From the IMG/VR virus record IMGVR_UViG_3300001472_002929, positions 1 through 21,725 of that record: a DNA stretch of 21,725 nt. One strand, 5' to 3'. Shown piece by piece: positions 8,139-15,497 of the stretch. The position numbers and the translations under genes are program-made. This DNA is from a virus. The notes under the pieces are model-generated. The model saw nothing but the letters and a program-made list of their open reading frames with translations. It was not told the DNA's origin and did not search any database. Numbering within the stretch: the stretch's first letter is position 1; the number at the start of each line of letters is the position of its first letter.

Positions 8139-8984
8139 ATGACATTTGATAATAAAAGAACTTTCGGAGTAGAGATTGAGTTTATTGGTAACAATAATCA
8201 AAGGGTTACTTTAGAAGAAATTAATCAGTACCTTGCTAATCATAGTGCTGATTTCAGAATGCACACTGCTTACTACAGTGATACTAACGCTACTATATGG
8301 AGATTAAAAACTGATTCTTCTGTTAGTGGTAGTGGTTACGGTCTAGAAGTCGTTTCACCAGTACTTAAAGGTGATAAGGGTTATCAAGACTTAATGCTTG
8401 TTATGGATGCTATCAACAACACAGGTGCTACTATAAATAGAACTTGTGGATTGCATGTTCATGTAGGTGTAAGTGATTGGAGAATCAAACATTTTAGAAA
8501 TCTTTTCAAAAGATATACTAAGTTTGAACAAGCTATTGATAGTGTTATGCCAATTTCTAGAAGAAGTTCACACAATGACTACTGTCGTTCAACAGCAAGA
8601 TGTTTTTCATACAATGCAAGTCTTAGTAATGCATTTGATGTAATAGATGGTATGAGAAGTGCTAGACAAATATCTAATCATATAGGTACTAGATACACAA
8701 AATTAAATATAGATTCTTTTTGGAAACATGGAACTATTGAATTTAGACATCATGCAGGTACAACTGACAAAGATAAGATCGCCAACTGGTTAAAGTTAGT
8801 TATGACTATGGTACAAGCAGCTGACCAAATGAGAAGTGTAAAGGTTAAATCAGATGATACTTTTACAGATTACACAAACAAGTTTAGTTTAATGATTAAA
8901 GGATTAGGACAAGTACAAGATACTTTAATTGACGCAACTACTAAAAGATTTTTCACAAAGAGAAGGAGAGAATTATGCAGTTAG
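8139..8984 (+). CDS. Amidoligase-family enzyme (COOH-NH2 ligase, glutamine-synthetase fold)
   Basis: Members of this family (PF12224) are predicted to form amide bonds between a carboxylate and an amine at the cost of ATP, making peptide tags or small metabolites. The family marks are clear: FGVEIEFIG at residues 9-17, LEVVSPVL at ~69-76, CGLHVHVG at 103-110, TRYTKLNI near 184-191, and TIEFRHHAGT at 199-208. These supply the Glu, His and Arg residues expected to bind metal and ATP. Length (281) is typical. It has its own promoter and a strong AGGAG site, and overlaps the next gene by 10 bases. Two genes downstream is a gamma-glutamylcyclotransferase-like protein, a pairing described for amidoligases by Iyer and colleagues. 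The phage substrate is unknown. Confidence 0.9.
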   Translation: MTFDNKRTFGVEIEFIGNNNQRVTLEEINQYLANHSADFRMHTAYYSDTNATIWRLKTDSSVSGSGYGLEVVSPVLKGDKGYQDLMLVMDAINNTGATINRTCGLHVHVGVSDWRIKHFRNLFKRYTKFEQAIDSVMPISRRSSHNDYCRSTARCFSYNASLSNAFDVIDGMRSARQISNHIGTRYTKLNIDSFWKHGTIEFRHHAGTTDKDKIANWLKLVMTMVQAADQMRSVKVKSDDTFTDYTNKFSLMIKGLGQVQDTLIDATTKRFFTKRRRELCS

Positions 8985-9208
8985 AATATACAGTAAAAGG
9001 TGGTGGAATCCTTAGAGGTTTCACCAAAGAAGATATAGCTTATTCACTATACGAGTTATCACTAGCACCAAGTTGTTGTTTTCAAGACTGGTTACAAGAT
9101 ACAGCTATACGAATCAATACACAGTTTGGTTATGTTATTAGATACCAATACCCACATCATTTTGTAGATGACCTTGCTAGACATGGTCTTATTATGAGGA
9201 GTGTGTAA
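8975..9208 (+). CDS. Small unknown protein between amidoligase and cyclotransferase genes
   Basis: This 77-residue protein is not recognised. It starts inside the amidoligase gene after an excellent AGAAGGAG site and its TAA overlaps the following ATG (TAATG), so all three genes are translationally linked. It contains a Gly-rich start (KGGGILRG), a Cys pair (APSCCFQDWL) and an aromatic C-terminal half (FGYVIRYQYPHH). No signal or membrane segment is seen. Because it is locked between an amide-forming and an amide-cleaving enzyme, it could be an accessory subunit or even the modified protein; that is inference from position alone. Confidence 0.75.
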   Translation: MQLEYTVKGGGILRGFTKEDIAYSLYELSLAPSCCFQDWLQDTAIRINTQFGYVIRYQYPHHFVDDLARHGLIMRSV

Positions 9209-9678
9209 TGTTTTACTTTGCTTATGGTGCTAACCTTAATATAGAAAATATGAAATATAGATGCCCTAATGCTAAACCGATTGTTAAGTTTAGTATGCCT
9301 AACTATAAATTAGTTTTTAAAGGTGTTGCTGATATTGAATACAGTCTTAATGATTCTGTAGAGGGTGTACTTTGGGATATTACTGATACATGCGAACAAG
9401 CATTAGATGTCTTTGAAGGTTATCCATACCTTTATCGTAAAGAATATTTTACTGTAAAGATGGGTGGAACACTTGCAGAAGATTTTGGAGACAATACAGA
9501 TGTAATGTTTTATGCAATGAATAGAACTGATTATGGTGAACCTAATCTAAGTTATTTTAATTGTATTCTTGATGGTTATGTTGCTAACAAACTAGATACA
9601 GATTTTCTATATGATGCACTTCTCCATGCACAAGAAAATCATTCAGTATATAAATACGAATCTAAGTCTTGGAAGTAA
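9208..9678 (+). CDS. Gamma-glutamylcyclotransferase-like (GGCT/AIG2) protein
   Basis: This fold cleaves gamma-glutamyl-amines or peptides by cyclising the glutamyl group to 5-oxoproline. The substrate-binding motif YGANL is at residues 6-10, followed by NMKYRCP. The likely catalytic acid is Glu70 in LDVFEGYP, the counterpart of the family's conserved Glu. Length (156) is standard. GAGGAG precedes the start, which overlaps the upstream stop. With the amidoligase, it forms a probable make-and-release pair, so it may trim or recycle the amidoligase product or protect against a host peptide. The gene ends directly at a hairpin that separates it from the convergent minus-strand genes. Confidence 0.88.
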   Translation: MFYFAYGANLNIENMKYRCPNAKPIVKFSMPNYKLVFKGVADIEYSLNDSVEGVLWDITDTCEQALDVFEGYPYLYRKEYFTVKMGGTLAEDFGDNTDVMFYAMNRTDYGEPNLSYFNCILDGYVANKLDTDFLYDALLHAQENHSVYKYESKSWK

Positions 9679-9680
9679 CT

Positions 9681-9715
9681 TTAGTGGGTGTGGTTAAGTA
9701 GACTACACCCATTAA
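9681..9715. terminator. Bidirectional hairpin between convergent operons
   Basis: GGGTGTGG at 9686-9693 pairs with CTACACCC at 9703-9710 around a 9-base loop, with one G-T pair. Flanking bases extend the stem to about 13 pairs, reaching into the stop codon of the minus-strand IbrB-like gene. There is no long T tract on either side, so it may be a weak or factor-assisted terminator. Its position, exactly between two convergent gene ends 33 bases apart, is the main support. Confidence 0.65.
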
Positions 9716-10248
9716 TCAAACTCCCTACCTTCTACATCAGGAACCCAACCTTTAGTAAATTCTTCTTGTGAACCTTTTTCAGTCATAGGTTGATAATCAT
9801 AAAGTCTATCTATTTCCTCTTGTTCCATGCCTAATAAATCTTTAAGTTGTTTATCTGTATAGTTATGACCTTCTTTCATTTTCCTAACAATCCCAGTCAT
9901 TGGTAAAATTCCATGATTACCTCTTGCTCTGTTATGAATTATAGTGGCACACATTTGTTGTGCTTCATCTACCATTTCATCTAAAAATACTACAGGAACA
10001 TAACCATTCGTGAGATCAGAAATGTCTGTGTCTCCTGACACTGTCCATCTATGAAAGCCATCAACTATTTCATATGTGCTTCTTACTACTATTGGTTGTG
10101 TCCACCCACATAATTTAATGCTTGTTTTAAGAAGTTCTAATTCTACTGGTGCTACTTTGTTTGGGTTATAGTCATTTGCTTTTAGCTTTGACCTTTTGAC
10201 CCATTTCATAGCGTTGATGGGTTGATTATCTTTACCTTTTTGTACCAT
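9712..10248 (-). CDS. IbrB-like protein with ParB/Srx nuclease-type domain
   Basis: The N-terminal half is a ParB/sulfiredoxin-fold domain: VKRSKLKANDYNPNKVA at ~17-33, then a LLKTSIKLCGWTQPIVV segment, and IVDGFHRWTVSG at ~61-72 with the GFHR nucleotide-binding motif. A helical C-terminal part (~100-165) resembles the ParB helix-turn-helix region (GMEQEEIDRLYDYQP). The size (178) and the pairing with an upstream PAPS-reductase-like gene match E. coli IbrB/IbrA (YbdM/YbdN). It overlaps the ibrA-like gene by 17 bases and has GAGGT upstream of its ATG. The biochemical activity of the IbrA/IbrB pair is not established to my knowledge; related folds act as nucleases, NTPases or kinases. Confidence 0.82.
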   Translation of the reverse strand: MVQKGKDNQPINAMKWVKRSKLKANDYNPNKVAPVELELLKTSIKLCGWTQPIVVRSTYEIVDGFHRWTVSGDTDISDLTNGYVPVVFLDEMVDEAQQMCATIIHNRARGNHGILPMTGIVRKMKEGHNYTDKQLKDLLGMEQEEIDRLYDYQPMTEKGSQEEFTKGWVPDVEGREFD

Positions 10249-11446
10249 GTCTTTCTACCTCATATGCTTTCTTTTGTGCTGCATATTGTTTTTTATTATT
10301 AGTAAACATTGGTTGTTTACGACCTTTAAAATCACCACGCATAGCAATACGCAATAAAAACTTCCAACCAATACCTGATTCAGGGTGATGTGTTCCCATC
10401 ATAGGCTCTGATGTTTTTTTAAAATGATTACCAACAAAATCATTTATAACTTGTGCAATTTTAGACCGATAGGGTTCAGGATGCTTATTTAAAAAGTACT
10501 GTATAAATTCTTCCCATGAGGTATCTTTTGGTTTTTCAGGAAGTCCACCAAAAGCATAAAGTTCAGTGTTTGCGTATCTTGCTGCTGTTGCTGCACCAGG
10601 CACCCTGCTTTGCATTTTATCCCACAACTTAGGAAATGCTATGCTGTATTGCCATAACCCACGCATTGGTTCTTCACCATATGGGGGTGCACACCTTTGT
10701 TGTAAATGAGTTAATCCAACTTTTTCTAATATGTCGTATGTTATGTTGTAATCCCAACCATATTTTTTTGGTGCACTCCATACATCAACTGTTTTCATGT
10801 CGTAAATAGGACAAACTTTGACACAATTAGCTAAAGCAGTTTTTGATTTAAGATTAATCATATAATCCTCATACCTTTTTTCACTGGTTTGTAAAATAGT
10901 TCTATATCGCATTAAACTTTCTTCTGACCTTATGCCCATAATAATACCCACTTCACCCCAGTCTTGTGGTGGAAACAACAAACCATTACATTCAGGAACA
11001 GTAGGTCTTTCTTCTATTTTTTTTGGGAAGTTTGGAATATCTTCTAAACCAACAACACTTTTATGTGTAGGATATGGTCTACACCATTTATCTCTGTCTT
11101 CAGGTGCCCATGGCCACCAATGTGGGTGATTGCGACTACAACCATTTCTATGTTTGACTGGTAGACACAACCAATTCATTTTGATCTCAGGAAGATTAGC
11201 AACTCGTTCTACATAATCTATTGTTTCGTATGGAATTGCTTCTTCATCAAAAAAGTAAACATGAAGAGGTAGTTTGTTTCTTTTTTTTGCAACTTCTAAA
11301 GTCATATTTAAACAAACAGTAGAGTCTTTACCACCACTAAACATAACTACAACATTATCAAAAATATCATATGTTCTATTAATTCGTTCTAAAGCTAAAG
11401 TATAGACATCTTTCTGTATATCTCGTTTTTTTGCTATTTTTGACAT
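10232..11446 (-). CDS. IbrA-like PAPS-reductase-family protein (PP-loop ATP pyrophosphatase)
   Basis: The protein carries the PP-loop VVMFSGGKDSTVCL at ~33-46, which in PAPS reductases, DndC and tRNA-thiolating enzymes binds ATP or PAPS and activates a substrate. HVYFFDEEAIP follows at ~62-72. Two Cys/His/Trp-rich stretches (HRNGCSRNHPHWWPW and DKWCRPYPTHK) and a later CVKVCP pair could bind metal or zinc. A region at ~180-195 (EVGIIMGIRSEESLMRYRT) matches the family's second conserved block. The 404-residue length and the IbrB-like partner fit the IbrA/YbdN subgroup (DUF3440-type). The ATG has AGAAGG upstream. Possible roles include sulfur-dependent nucleic acid modification or control of host genes; both are inference. 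Confidence 0.86.
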   Translation of the reverse strand: MSKIAKKRDIQKDVYTLALERINRTYDIFDNVVVMFSGGKDSTVCLNMTLEVAKKRNKLPLHVYFFDEEAIPYETIDYVERVANLPEIKMNWLCLPVKHRNGCSRNHPHWWPWAPEDRDKWCRPYPTHKSVVGLEDIPNFPKKIEERPTVPECNGLLFPPQDWGEVGIIMGIRSEESLMRYRTILQTSEKRYEDYMINLKSKTALANCVKVCPIYDMKTVDVWSAPKKYGWDYNITYDILEKVGLTHLQQRCAPPYGEEPMRGLWQYSIAFPKLWDKMQSRVPGAATAARYANTELYAFGGLPEKPKDTSWEEFIQYFLNKHPEPYRSKIAQVINDFVGNHFKKTSEPMMGTHHPESGIGWKFLLRIAMRGDFKGRKQPMFTNNKKQYAAQKKAYEVERHGTKR

Positions 11447-11461
11447 AAATTAACCTTCTCT

Positions 11462-11497
11462 AAGGCTTGTGAGTAGCTTCTTTAATTATAGTTAATA
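11462..11497. promoter_or_regulatory. Second copy of the GCTTCT/TATAG element upstream of ibrA-like gene
   Basis: This 60-bp gap carries AAGGCTTGTGAG and TAGCTTCTTT (11474-11483), then TATAG and TTAA, in the same order as in the gap at 3006-3048. On the minus strand it reads TTAAC, TATAAT (11490-11485) and AAAGAAGCTA, so a promoter for the IbrA/IbrB-like pair is possible, although no convincing -35 is visible. Confidence 0.4.
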
Positions 11498-11506
11498 CCC
11501 TAGAAC

Positions 11507-12205
11507 CTACCCTTTTCCATGATTTATATAGGTTCTGTTCAACATTGGGTGGTTTGTATCGCTTGGACCAAAGTCTGAATCAGGGTGGTATGCAATTATA
11601 TCCATATAATTTTCACTAGTTCTAAAACTATGCACTTCACCTTCTTCTAAACAAAACATCATACCTTTTGATAAATCTTCTTCCCAGCCACTTCTCTTGC
11701 CTTCAGGTTTTTGAAATGCTTCACCTTTACCGCCTATCACAATACCCATTCTAATGCTTGGGTGTAAATGTTGTGTTTGGTCTATTCCCATAGGAAAATG
11801 TAAATAGTTTAAACATGGGTCTCCTAATCTTGGTGGCATTACTAACAATGAATCAGTACAACCATCAATGTATGACAATCTTCCACTTTTTTCTGAAGCA
11901 CCGACCATATCTATACCATTAAAACCATAACGAACAATCCAAAACATTTGAGAGTCATCTTCTTGCATAAATGCTTCTGTCATTTCATTAGGGTTAGTTT
12001 TTAAAGTAAAGAAATCACCTTTTTTAACATTCCATTCTCTATTGCCTGTATCAATAGCAAAAGAACCTGTTGTTACAAAACCATAAATGTTACCTACAGT
12101 TGGTTCTAAGTCATAATTATCAGATATAGATATCATTTTTGTTGGATACATAGATTCAACTTGGTCTATTATTTCACCATGCGTAGGATTCGGTATTAGT
12201 ATCAT
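11507..12205 (-). CDS. Cupin-fold protein of unknown substrate
   Basis: The C-terminal half has a cupin metal site: HLHPSIRMGIVIGGKGEAF at ~146-164 (His146, His148 and Glu162) and GMMFCLEEGEVHSF at 181-194 (His192). The N-terminal half (about 37-90) has a degenerate beta barrel (GFVTTGSFAI and KKGDFFTLKT), so this may be a bicupin with one active site. Cupins act as dioxygenases, isomerases, epimerases or small-molecule binders, and sequence alone does not decide. GAGGAAA precedes the ATG, which overlaps the upstream ParB-like stop by four bases. Its place between a ParB-like protein and a PAPS-reductase-like protein suggests a metabolic or modification step in the same pathway. Confidence 0.82.
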   Translation of the reverse strand: MILIPNPTHGEIIDQVESMYPTKMISISDNYDLEPTVGNIYGFVTTGSFAIDTGNREWNVKKGDFFTLKTNPNEMTEAFMQEDDSQMFWIVRYGFNGIDMVGASEKSGRLSYIDGCTDSLLVMPPRLGDPCLNYLHFPMGIDQTQHLHPSIRMGIVIGGKGEAFQKPEGKRSGWEEDLSKGMMFCLEEGEVHSFRTSENYMDIIAYHPDSDFGPSDTNHPMLNRTYINHGKG

Positions 12206-12783
12206 TTTTTTTTCCTCAATAAATATAACAATGCGTTATTTTTTGTTTGCAAGTCATTTTGATCTCTTGCAGTTTCTAAGATTTTTGTTACCTCTTCTCT
12301 ATCTTCTTTTTCAAGATAAAATGTCAAAGGAACTGTAGTTGTTAAATCATTTGCATTGTAGCCAACCTGTGCTTCATCTATCTTAACATCAGCAAAAGCT
12401 GTGTCAAAAGGTCGGAACTCAATTTCAGTAGGTTTAAAACCAGCAACATCAATACCTTGTAGTTTTTCTAATTCAAGTTCTAAAATTTTATCTTCCCAAA
12501 CAGTAAGTTCTCCAACTTTATTATCAGCTAATCTGTATGCGTTTATATTTATCTCGTTATCGTCATATATTTTACAAGGCACTTTATCAATACCTAATTT
12601 TTTAGCTGCTAAAAGTCTTGTATGACCTGCAACAATAACATTATTTTCATCTATAACTATTGCTTGTTGAAATCCATGTTTGTGTAATGATTTTGCAACT
12701 TCATCAATTGCACTTTCTGAAATTACTCTAGGGTTTTGAAAGTAAGGAACTATATCTTCAGTCTTTTTGTATAAAATATCCAT
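12202..12783 (-). CDS. ParB/Srx-domain protein (methyltransferase-associated type, without the methyltransferase)
   Basis: Residues ~1-95 form a ParB N-terminal-like domain: the IVPYFQNPRVIS start, DEVAKSLHKHGFQQAIVI, then VIVAGHTRLLAAKKLG (GHTR at 53-56, the nucleotide-binding motif) and INAYRLADNKV. In many phages and prophages this form is fused to a DNA methyltransferase; here the protein ends after a ~100-residue C-terminal region without such a domain. That region (~100-193) is poorly conserved by eye and ends in a basic tail. It opens the minus-strand cluster with the cupin, IbrA-like and IbrB-like proteins and is distinct from the second ParB protein. No ribosome site is visible before the ATG. 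Confidence 0.85.
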   Translation of the reverse strand: MDILYKKTEDIVPYFQNPRVISESAIDEVAKSLHKHGFQQAIVIDENNVIVAGHTRLLAAKKLGIDKVPCKIYDDNEININAYRLADNKVGELTVWEDKILELELEKLQGIDVAGFKPTEIEFRPFDTAFADVKIDEAQVGYNANDLTTTVPLTFYLEKEDREEVTKILETARDQNDLQTKNNALLYLLRKKK

Positions 12784-12885
12784 ATTGGGTTATCTTATAC
12801 AGAAATTGCTAGTCTGACAACCCTTCCAACAGCATCTTATGACATAGGTAATACCTTTACCTTAACGAAGTTAATGGATTTATAG
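12784..12885 (-). promoter_or_regulatory. Gap with candidate minus-strand promoter and two small inverted repeats
   Basis: On the minus strand TTGTCA (12820-12815) and TAAGAT (12797-12792) are 17 bases apart. That would start transcription almost at the ATG of the ParB-like gene, which also lacks a ribosome site, so a leaderless message is possible. Two short inverted repeats lie upstream: GGTAA/TTACC at 12847-12861 and TTAAC/GTTAA at 12862-12874. They may end transcription from the helicase gene or bind a regulator. Each element alone is weak. Confidence 0.35.
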
Positions 12886-14616
12886 CTATTCAGTCCAATG
12901 TGGTGGGATATCCATGTTTCCAAAATAATCATCAAATGGTTCAAATATTCTTTTTTTAGAATTAAAACTAAACTTAGCACTACCAATAGAACCATATAAA
13001 TCCTGTTCTCTTATTTTTCTAGTAATAACTTCGCTAGTATTATCATCAAAATCTCTATGTACTGTTAAGATTACATCTGATTGATTATTCCAATGACTAG
13101 CTCCACTTATATCATATGCAGTTGGTGGTGTGTACCCACCATCACCCATTTTTTGCAATTTAGTAGGGTGTGCAACCACCCAAAAAACTATGTCATGTAC
13201 CCTAGCAAATCTTTTACATTTAGAAATAAAATCTCTAATATGTTCATCTTCCCTTTTACCACCAGTACGACTAGCATTTACTTCATTGTATGGGTCTACT
13301 ACCACACCATTACAACCATGTTTTAATATTGCGCCTTTACTTATATTTAATATGTGCTCAATAGTAGGTACTTCATCTTTAGTTTCAATAAAAAAGAAAT
13401 GGTCATCTAAAAATTTCATACCATCACGAAGTTCGCTTGTAGACATTCTGTTTTCTTCCCCAATATCAAATGGTTTTTCAGCGATCATTTGCACCATTCT
13501 TCTAAGGTGCATTTGTGTACTGTGTTCAGGTGAAAACAATGCAAATTTCCATCCATAGGTTTTTGCTAATTTAATTAAAATCATATCTAAAAAATAACTT
13601 TTACCATGATTCGGTATGCCTGTAACAGTATGGAAAGTACCCTTCATAATTTTGTATATTCTGTCAAGATTGCTATATCCTATTTCAACAGGTTTTGTAT
13701 AGTTACCATTATATAAATCAATAACAGCACCAGTGTAATCACCACTTCTATATAAACCATCTACAGGATATGGAACTGCATTTGTTACTATTTGTTTTAA
13801 CCTGTCAACACCATGATTTATAAGTATATCGTTTGCATCTTTGCAATCACTAGGTCTTTCTACAAACCAACAAATATCTTTACCAAATCTATGTAACAAC
13901 TCTTTATGTAAACTGTTACCAGCTGAATCATTGTCAACAAATAAAATTACTTTTGTAGCTTTTAAATTGCAATTTTTTAAAGGCAAAAATCTTTTATCAT
14001 CTTCTTTTAAATTTACATTTTTAGGTGCACCATCAGGAAGTGTTGTAACATTTGTATAACCTGCTTCATATAACGCAAGACAATCCATTTCGCCTTCTAC
14101 AATTATAATGGTGTCTTCATTATGTACATTTTCATAGTTATATAATGATTTTTTTCCATTAACTGATTGTTTAAATTTTTTATCAGCACTCCTGTACTTC
14201 ACATTCACAATATCATTGTTTAAATTGAAGTATGGCAAACCTATCCAATAGTCATTTTCCATATATATATTAAAAGCATCTACTGTTTCTTTGCTTATAT
14301 GCCTACTTGCAAAAAAACTATACATTTTAGATGGTTTAGATGGTTCTTTTGGTACAACAGGTGGTACATATATTTTTTCAGGTCTATTAATTTTTGTTTC
14401 TCCCTTCCAACCAGTACTTGCATTTAGACCACCTGTAAATTCACAATGATGACAAAACCAAACACACTTACCTGATGGCTCTATTGTTAGAGCTAGTGGA
14501 TTGTCTTTTGGGTTGTGGTTATGTGGTTGACAACTTGGACACTTAATTTTTTGTGTACCAACTTCTGTATTTTTTGGTGATATACCTTGTTTTCTTAATT
14601 CATTATCAATATTCAT
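12886..14616 (-). CDS. Primase-helicase (T7 gp4/Twinkle-like)
   Basis: This single protein would unwind DNA and prime the lagging strand at the phage fork. The zinc ribbon is CPSC at 26-29 and CHHC at 55-58. The TOPRIM domain follows with IIIVEGEMDCLAL (Glu175) and VILFVDNDSAGN (Asp228, Asp230). The RecA-like helicase domain begins near residue 312 (YSNLDRIYKIMKGTFH), with Walker A GIPNHGKS at 333-340, FALFSPEHS at ~358-366, Walker B GVVVDPYNEV with Asp441, and FWVVAHPTK at 478-486. Length (576) matches T7 gp4. It starts two bases after the stop of the upstream replication gene, so the two are coupled. No DNA polymerase lies in the window. Confidence 0.94.
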   Translation of the reverse strand: MNIDNELRKQGISPKNTEVGTQKIKCPSCQPHNHNPKDNPLALTIEPSGKCVWFCHHCEFTGGLNASTGWKGETKINRPEKIYVPPVVPKEPSKPSKMYSFFASRHISKETVDAFNIYMENDYWIGLPYFNLNNDIVNVKYRSADKKFKQSVNGKKSLYNYENVHNEDTIIIVEGEMDCLALYEAGYTNVTTLPDGAPKNVNLKEDDKRFLPLKNCNLKATKVILFVDNDSAGNSLHKELLHRFGKDICWFVERPSDCKDANDILINHGVDRLKQIVTNAVPYPVDGLYRSGDYTGAVIDLYNGNYTKPVEIGYSNLDRIYKIMKGTFHTVTGIPNHGKSYFLDMILIKLAKTYGWKFALFSPEHSTQMHLRRMVQMIAEKPFDIGEENRMSTSELRDGMKFLDDHFFFIETKDEVPTIEHILNISKGAILKHGCNGVVVDPYNEVNASRTGGKREDEHIRDFISKCKRFARVHDIVFWVVAHPTKLQKMGDGGYTPPTAYDISGASHWNNQSDVILTVHRDFDDNTSEVITRKIREQDLYGSIGSAKFSFNSKKRIFEPFDDYFGNMDIPPHWTE

Positions 14617-14618
14617 TT

Positions 14619-15233
14619 TTACCCCGCTAAGTTATTCAATGATTGTTTTTTAATTTCTATGTTTTGATTTTCATAATCTAAAAATCTTTTTTGGTTTAAC
14701 CATGTGCTTGGGTGTGGTATAAACTTTTCTTCAGTTTTTTGATTTTTGATCTCATTAGAAAATCTAATTGCACAAACAGTTAATTTTTTTGGTGTAATAG
14801 TTTTTGTAGCTACAATCCATTTTTGATGTGTAAGGTGTTTATTAATCTTTCTAGGATATGAATCCCAAAAGTCTTTAAAGTCTTGGTCATATTTGTCCAC
14901 ACCACTTTCTTTATTAACTTTAGTATCTTCTTTAGTATTATAGGTCGTGGGTGTCCTAACAGGTTGGACATTGGTGTCCACCCCTAATAATAATGTATAT
15001 AAATTGCTTGTACCTAATCTTTGTTCAATTTTTAACAATCCAAGGTCTACAAGTTGACTAGTGCATCTTCGGATTGACCTATCAGATACACCAACTAATT
15101 TTGCTAAATGTTTTTCACTTGGATAACTAGAATTGTTTTCATTTGCATAATTGCAAAGTATCATTAAAACTAATTTTGCTGTTGGATTTGGTATATCTTT
15201 TTTTATACACCACGATAACGCTTGAATTGACAT
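14619..15233 (-). CDS. Helix-turn-helix replication protein
   Basis: This is probably the origin-binding or loader protein acting before the helicase. Residues ~1-85 form a winged helix-turn-helix of the HTH_36 type (NPTAKLVLMILCNYANENNS, then KHLAKLVGVSDRSIRRCTSQ and DLGLLKI). A polar linker follows. The C-terminal part carries DFWDSYPRKINKH near 127-139 and FIPHPSTWLNQKRFLDYE at ~171-188, both common at the end of phage replication initiators of the lambda O/DnaT-like group. Only three bases separate its stop from the helicase ATG. A hairpin with the ACTTGAAATTT motif lies just upstream and may be an operator. Confidence 0.82.
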   Translation of the reverse strand: MSIQALSWCIKKDIPNPTAKLVLMILCNYANENNSSYPSEKHLAKLVGVSDRSIRRCTSQLVDLGLLKIEQRLGTSNLYTLLLGVDTNVQPVRTPTTYNTKEDTKVNKESGVDKYDQDFKDFWDSYPRKINKHLTHQKWIVATKTITPKKLTVCAIRFSNEIKNQKTEEKFIPHPSTWLNQKRFLDYENQNIEIKKQSLNNLAG

Positions 15234-15252
15234 TCAGACATTTTGGGCTAGT

Positions 15253-15274
15253 TAGGACAAAATTTCAAGTCCTA
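15253..15274. promoter_or_regulatory. Inverted repeat with ACTTGAAATTT upstream of replication gene
   Basis: TAGGAC (15253-15258) and GTCCTA (15269-15274) form a six-base inverted repeat around a 10-base centre. On the minus strand the right arm and centre read ACTTGAAATTT (15270-15260), identical to motifs at 6628-6638 and 15536-15546. It lies between the regulator stop and the replication-gene start, partly over that stop codon. It could be an operator or a small hairpin in the message. Confidence 0.45.
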
Positions 15275-15475
15275 TATATCATAAAAATCATTTGCTGAAA
15301 CTTCTCCATTAGTAACTGTAGAAATTTTACGCATATCATCTTTTCTTGGTATTCTTTGTCCATTACACCATTTATCAATAGCACCTTTACTTACATTGGT
15401 GTTATTGTTCTGTAAATATAAAAGAAAGTCATCATGTGTCAAACCTTCTTTTTTAAGCCATGTTGATAATTTCAT
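15272..15475 (-). CDS. Small Cro/YdaS-like transcriptional regulator
   Basis: This 67-residue protein is almost entirely one helix-turn-helix domain: MKLSTWLKKEGLTHDDFLLY, then VSKGAIDKWCNGQRIPR as the recognition region, and MRKISTVTNGEVSANDFYD at the end, closely resembling Cro/YdaS-type regulators. The reading frame stays open 36 codons further upstream, but that part is unlike a regulator, lies over the control region, and overlaps the divergent gene, so I place the start at 15475, where AGAAGG is unusually close to the ATG. The gene is divergent from the recombination operon and just before the replication genes, the classic place for a switch protein. Whether the phage is temperate cannot be told, as no integrase is in view. 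Confidence 0.8.
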   Translation of the reverse strand: MKLSTWLKKEGLTHDDFLLYLQNNNTNVSKGAIDKWCNGQRIPRKDDMRKISTVTNGEVSANDFYDI

Positions 15476-15497
15476 GCCTTCTAGTCTATCATATAAT

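Noticed and set aside
13081-13558. Overlapping plus-strand frames opposite the helicase
   Set aside because: Both are antisense to the helicase core with no family resemblance or ribosome site.
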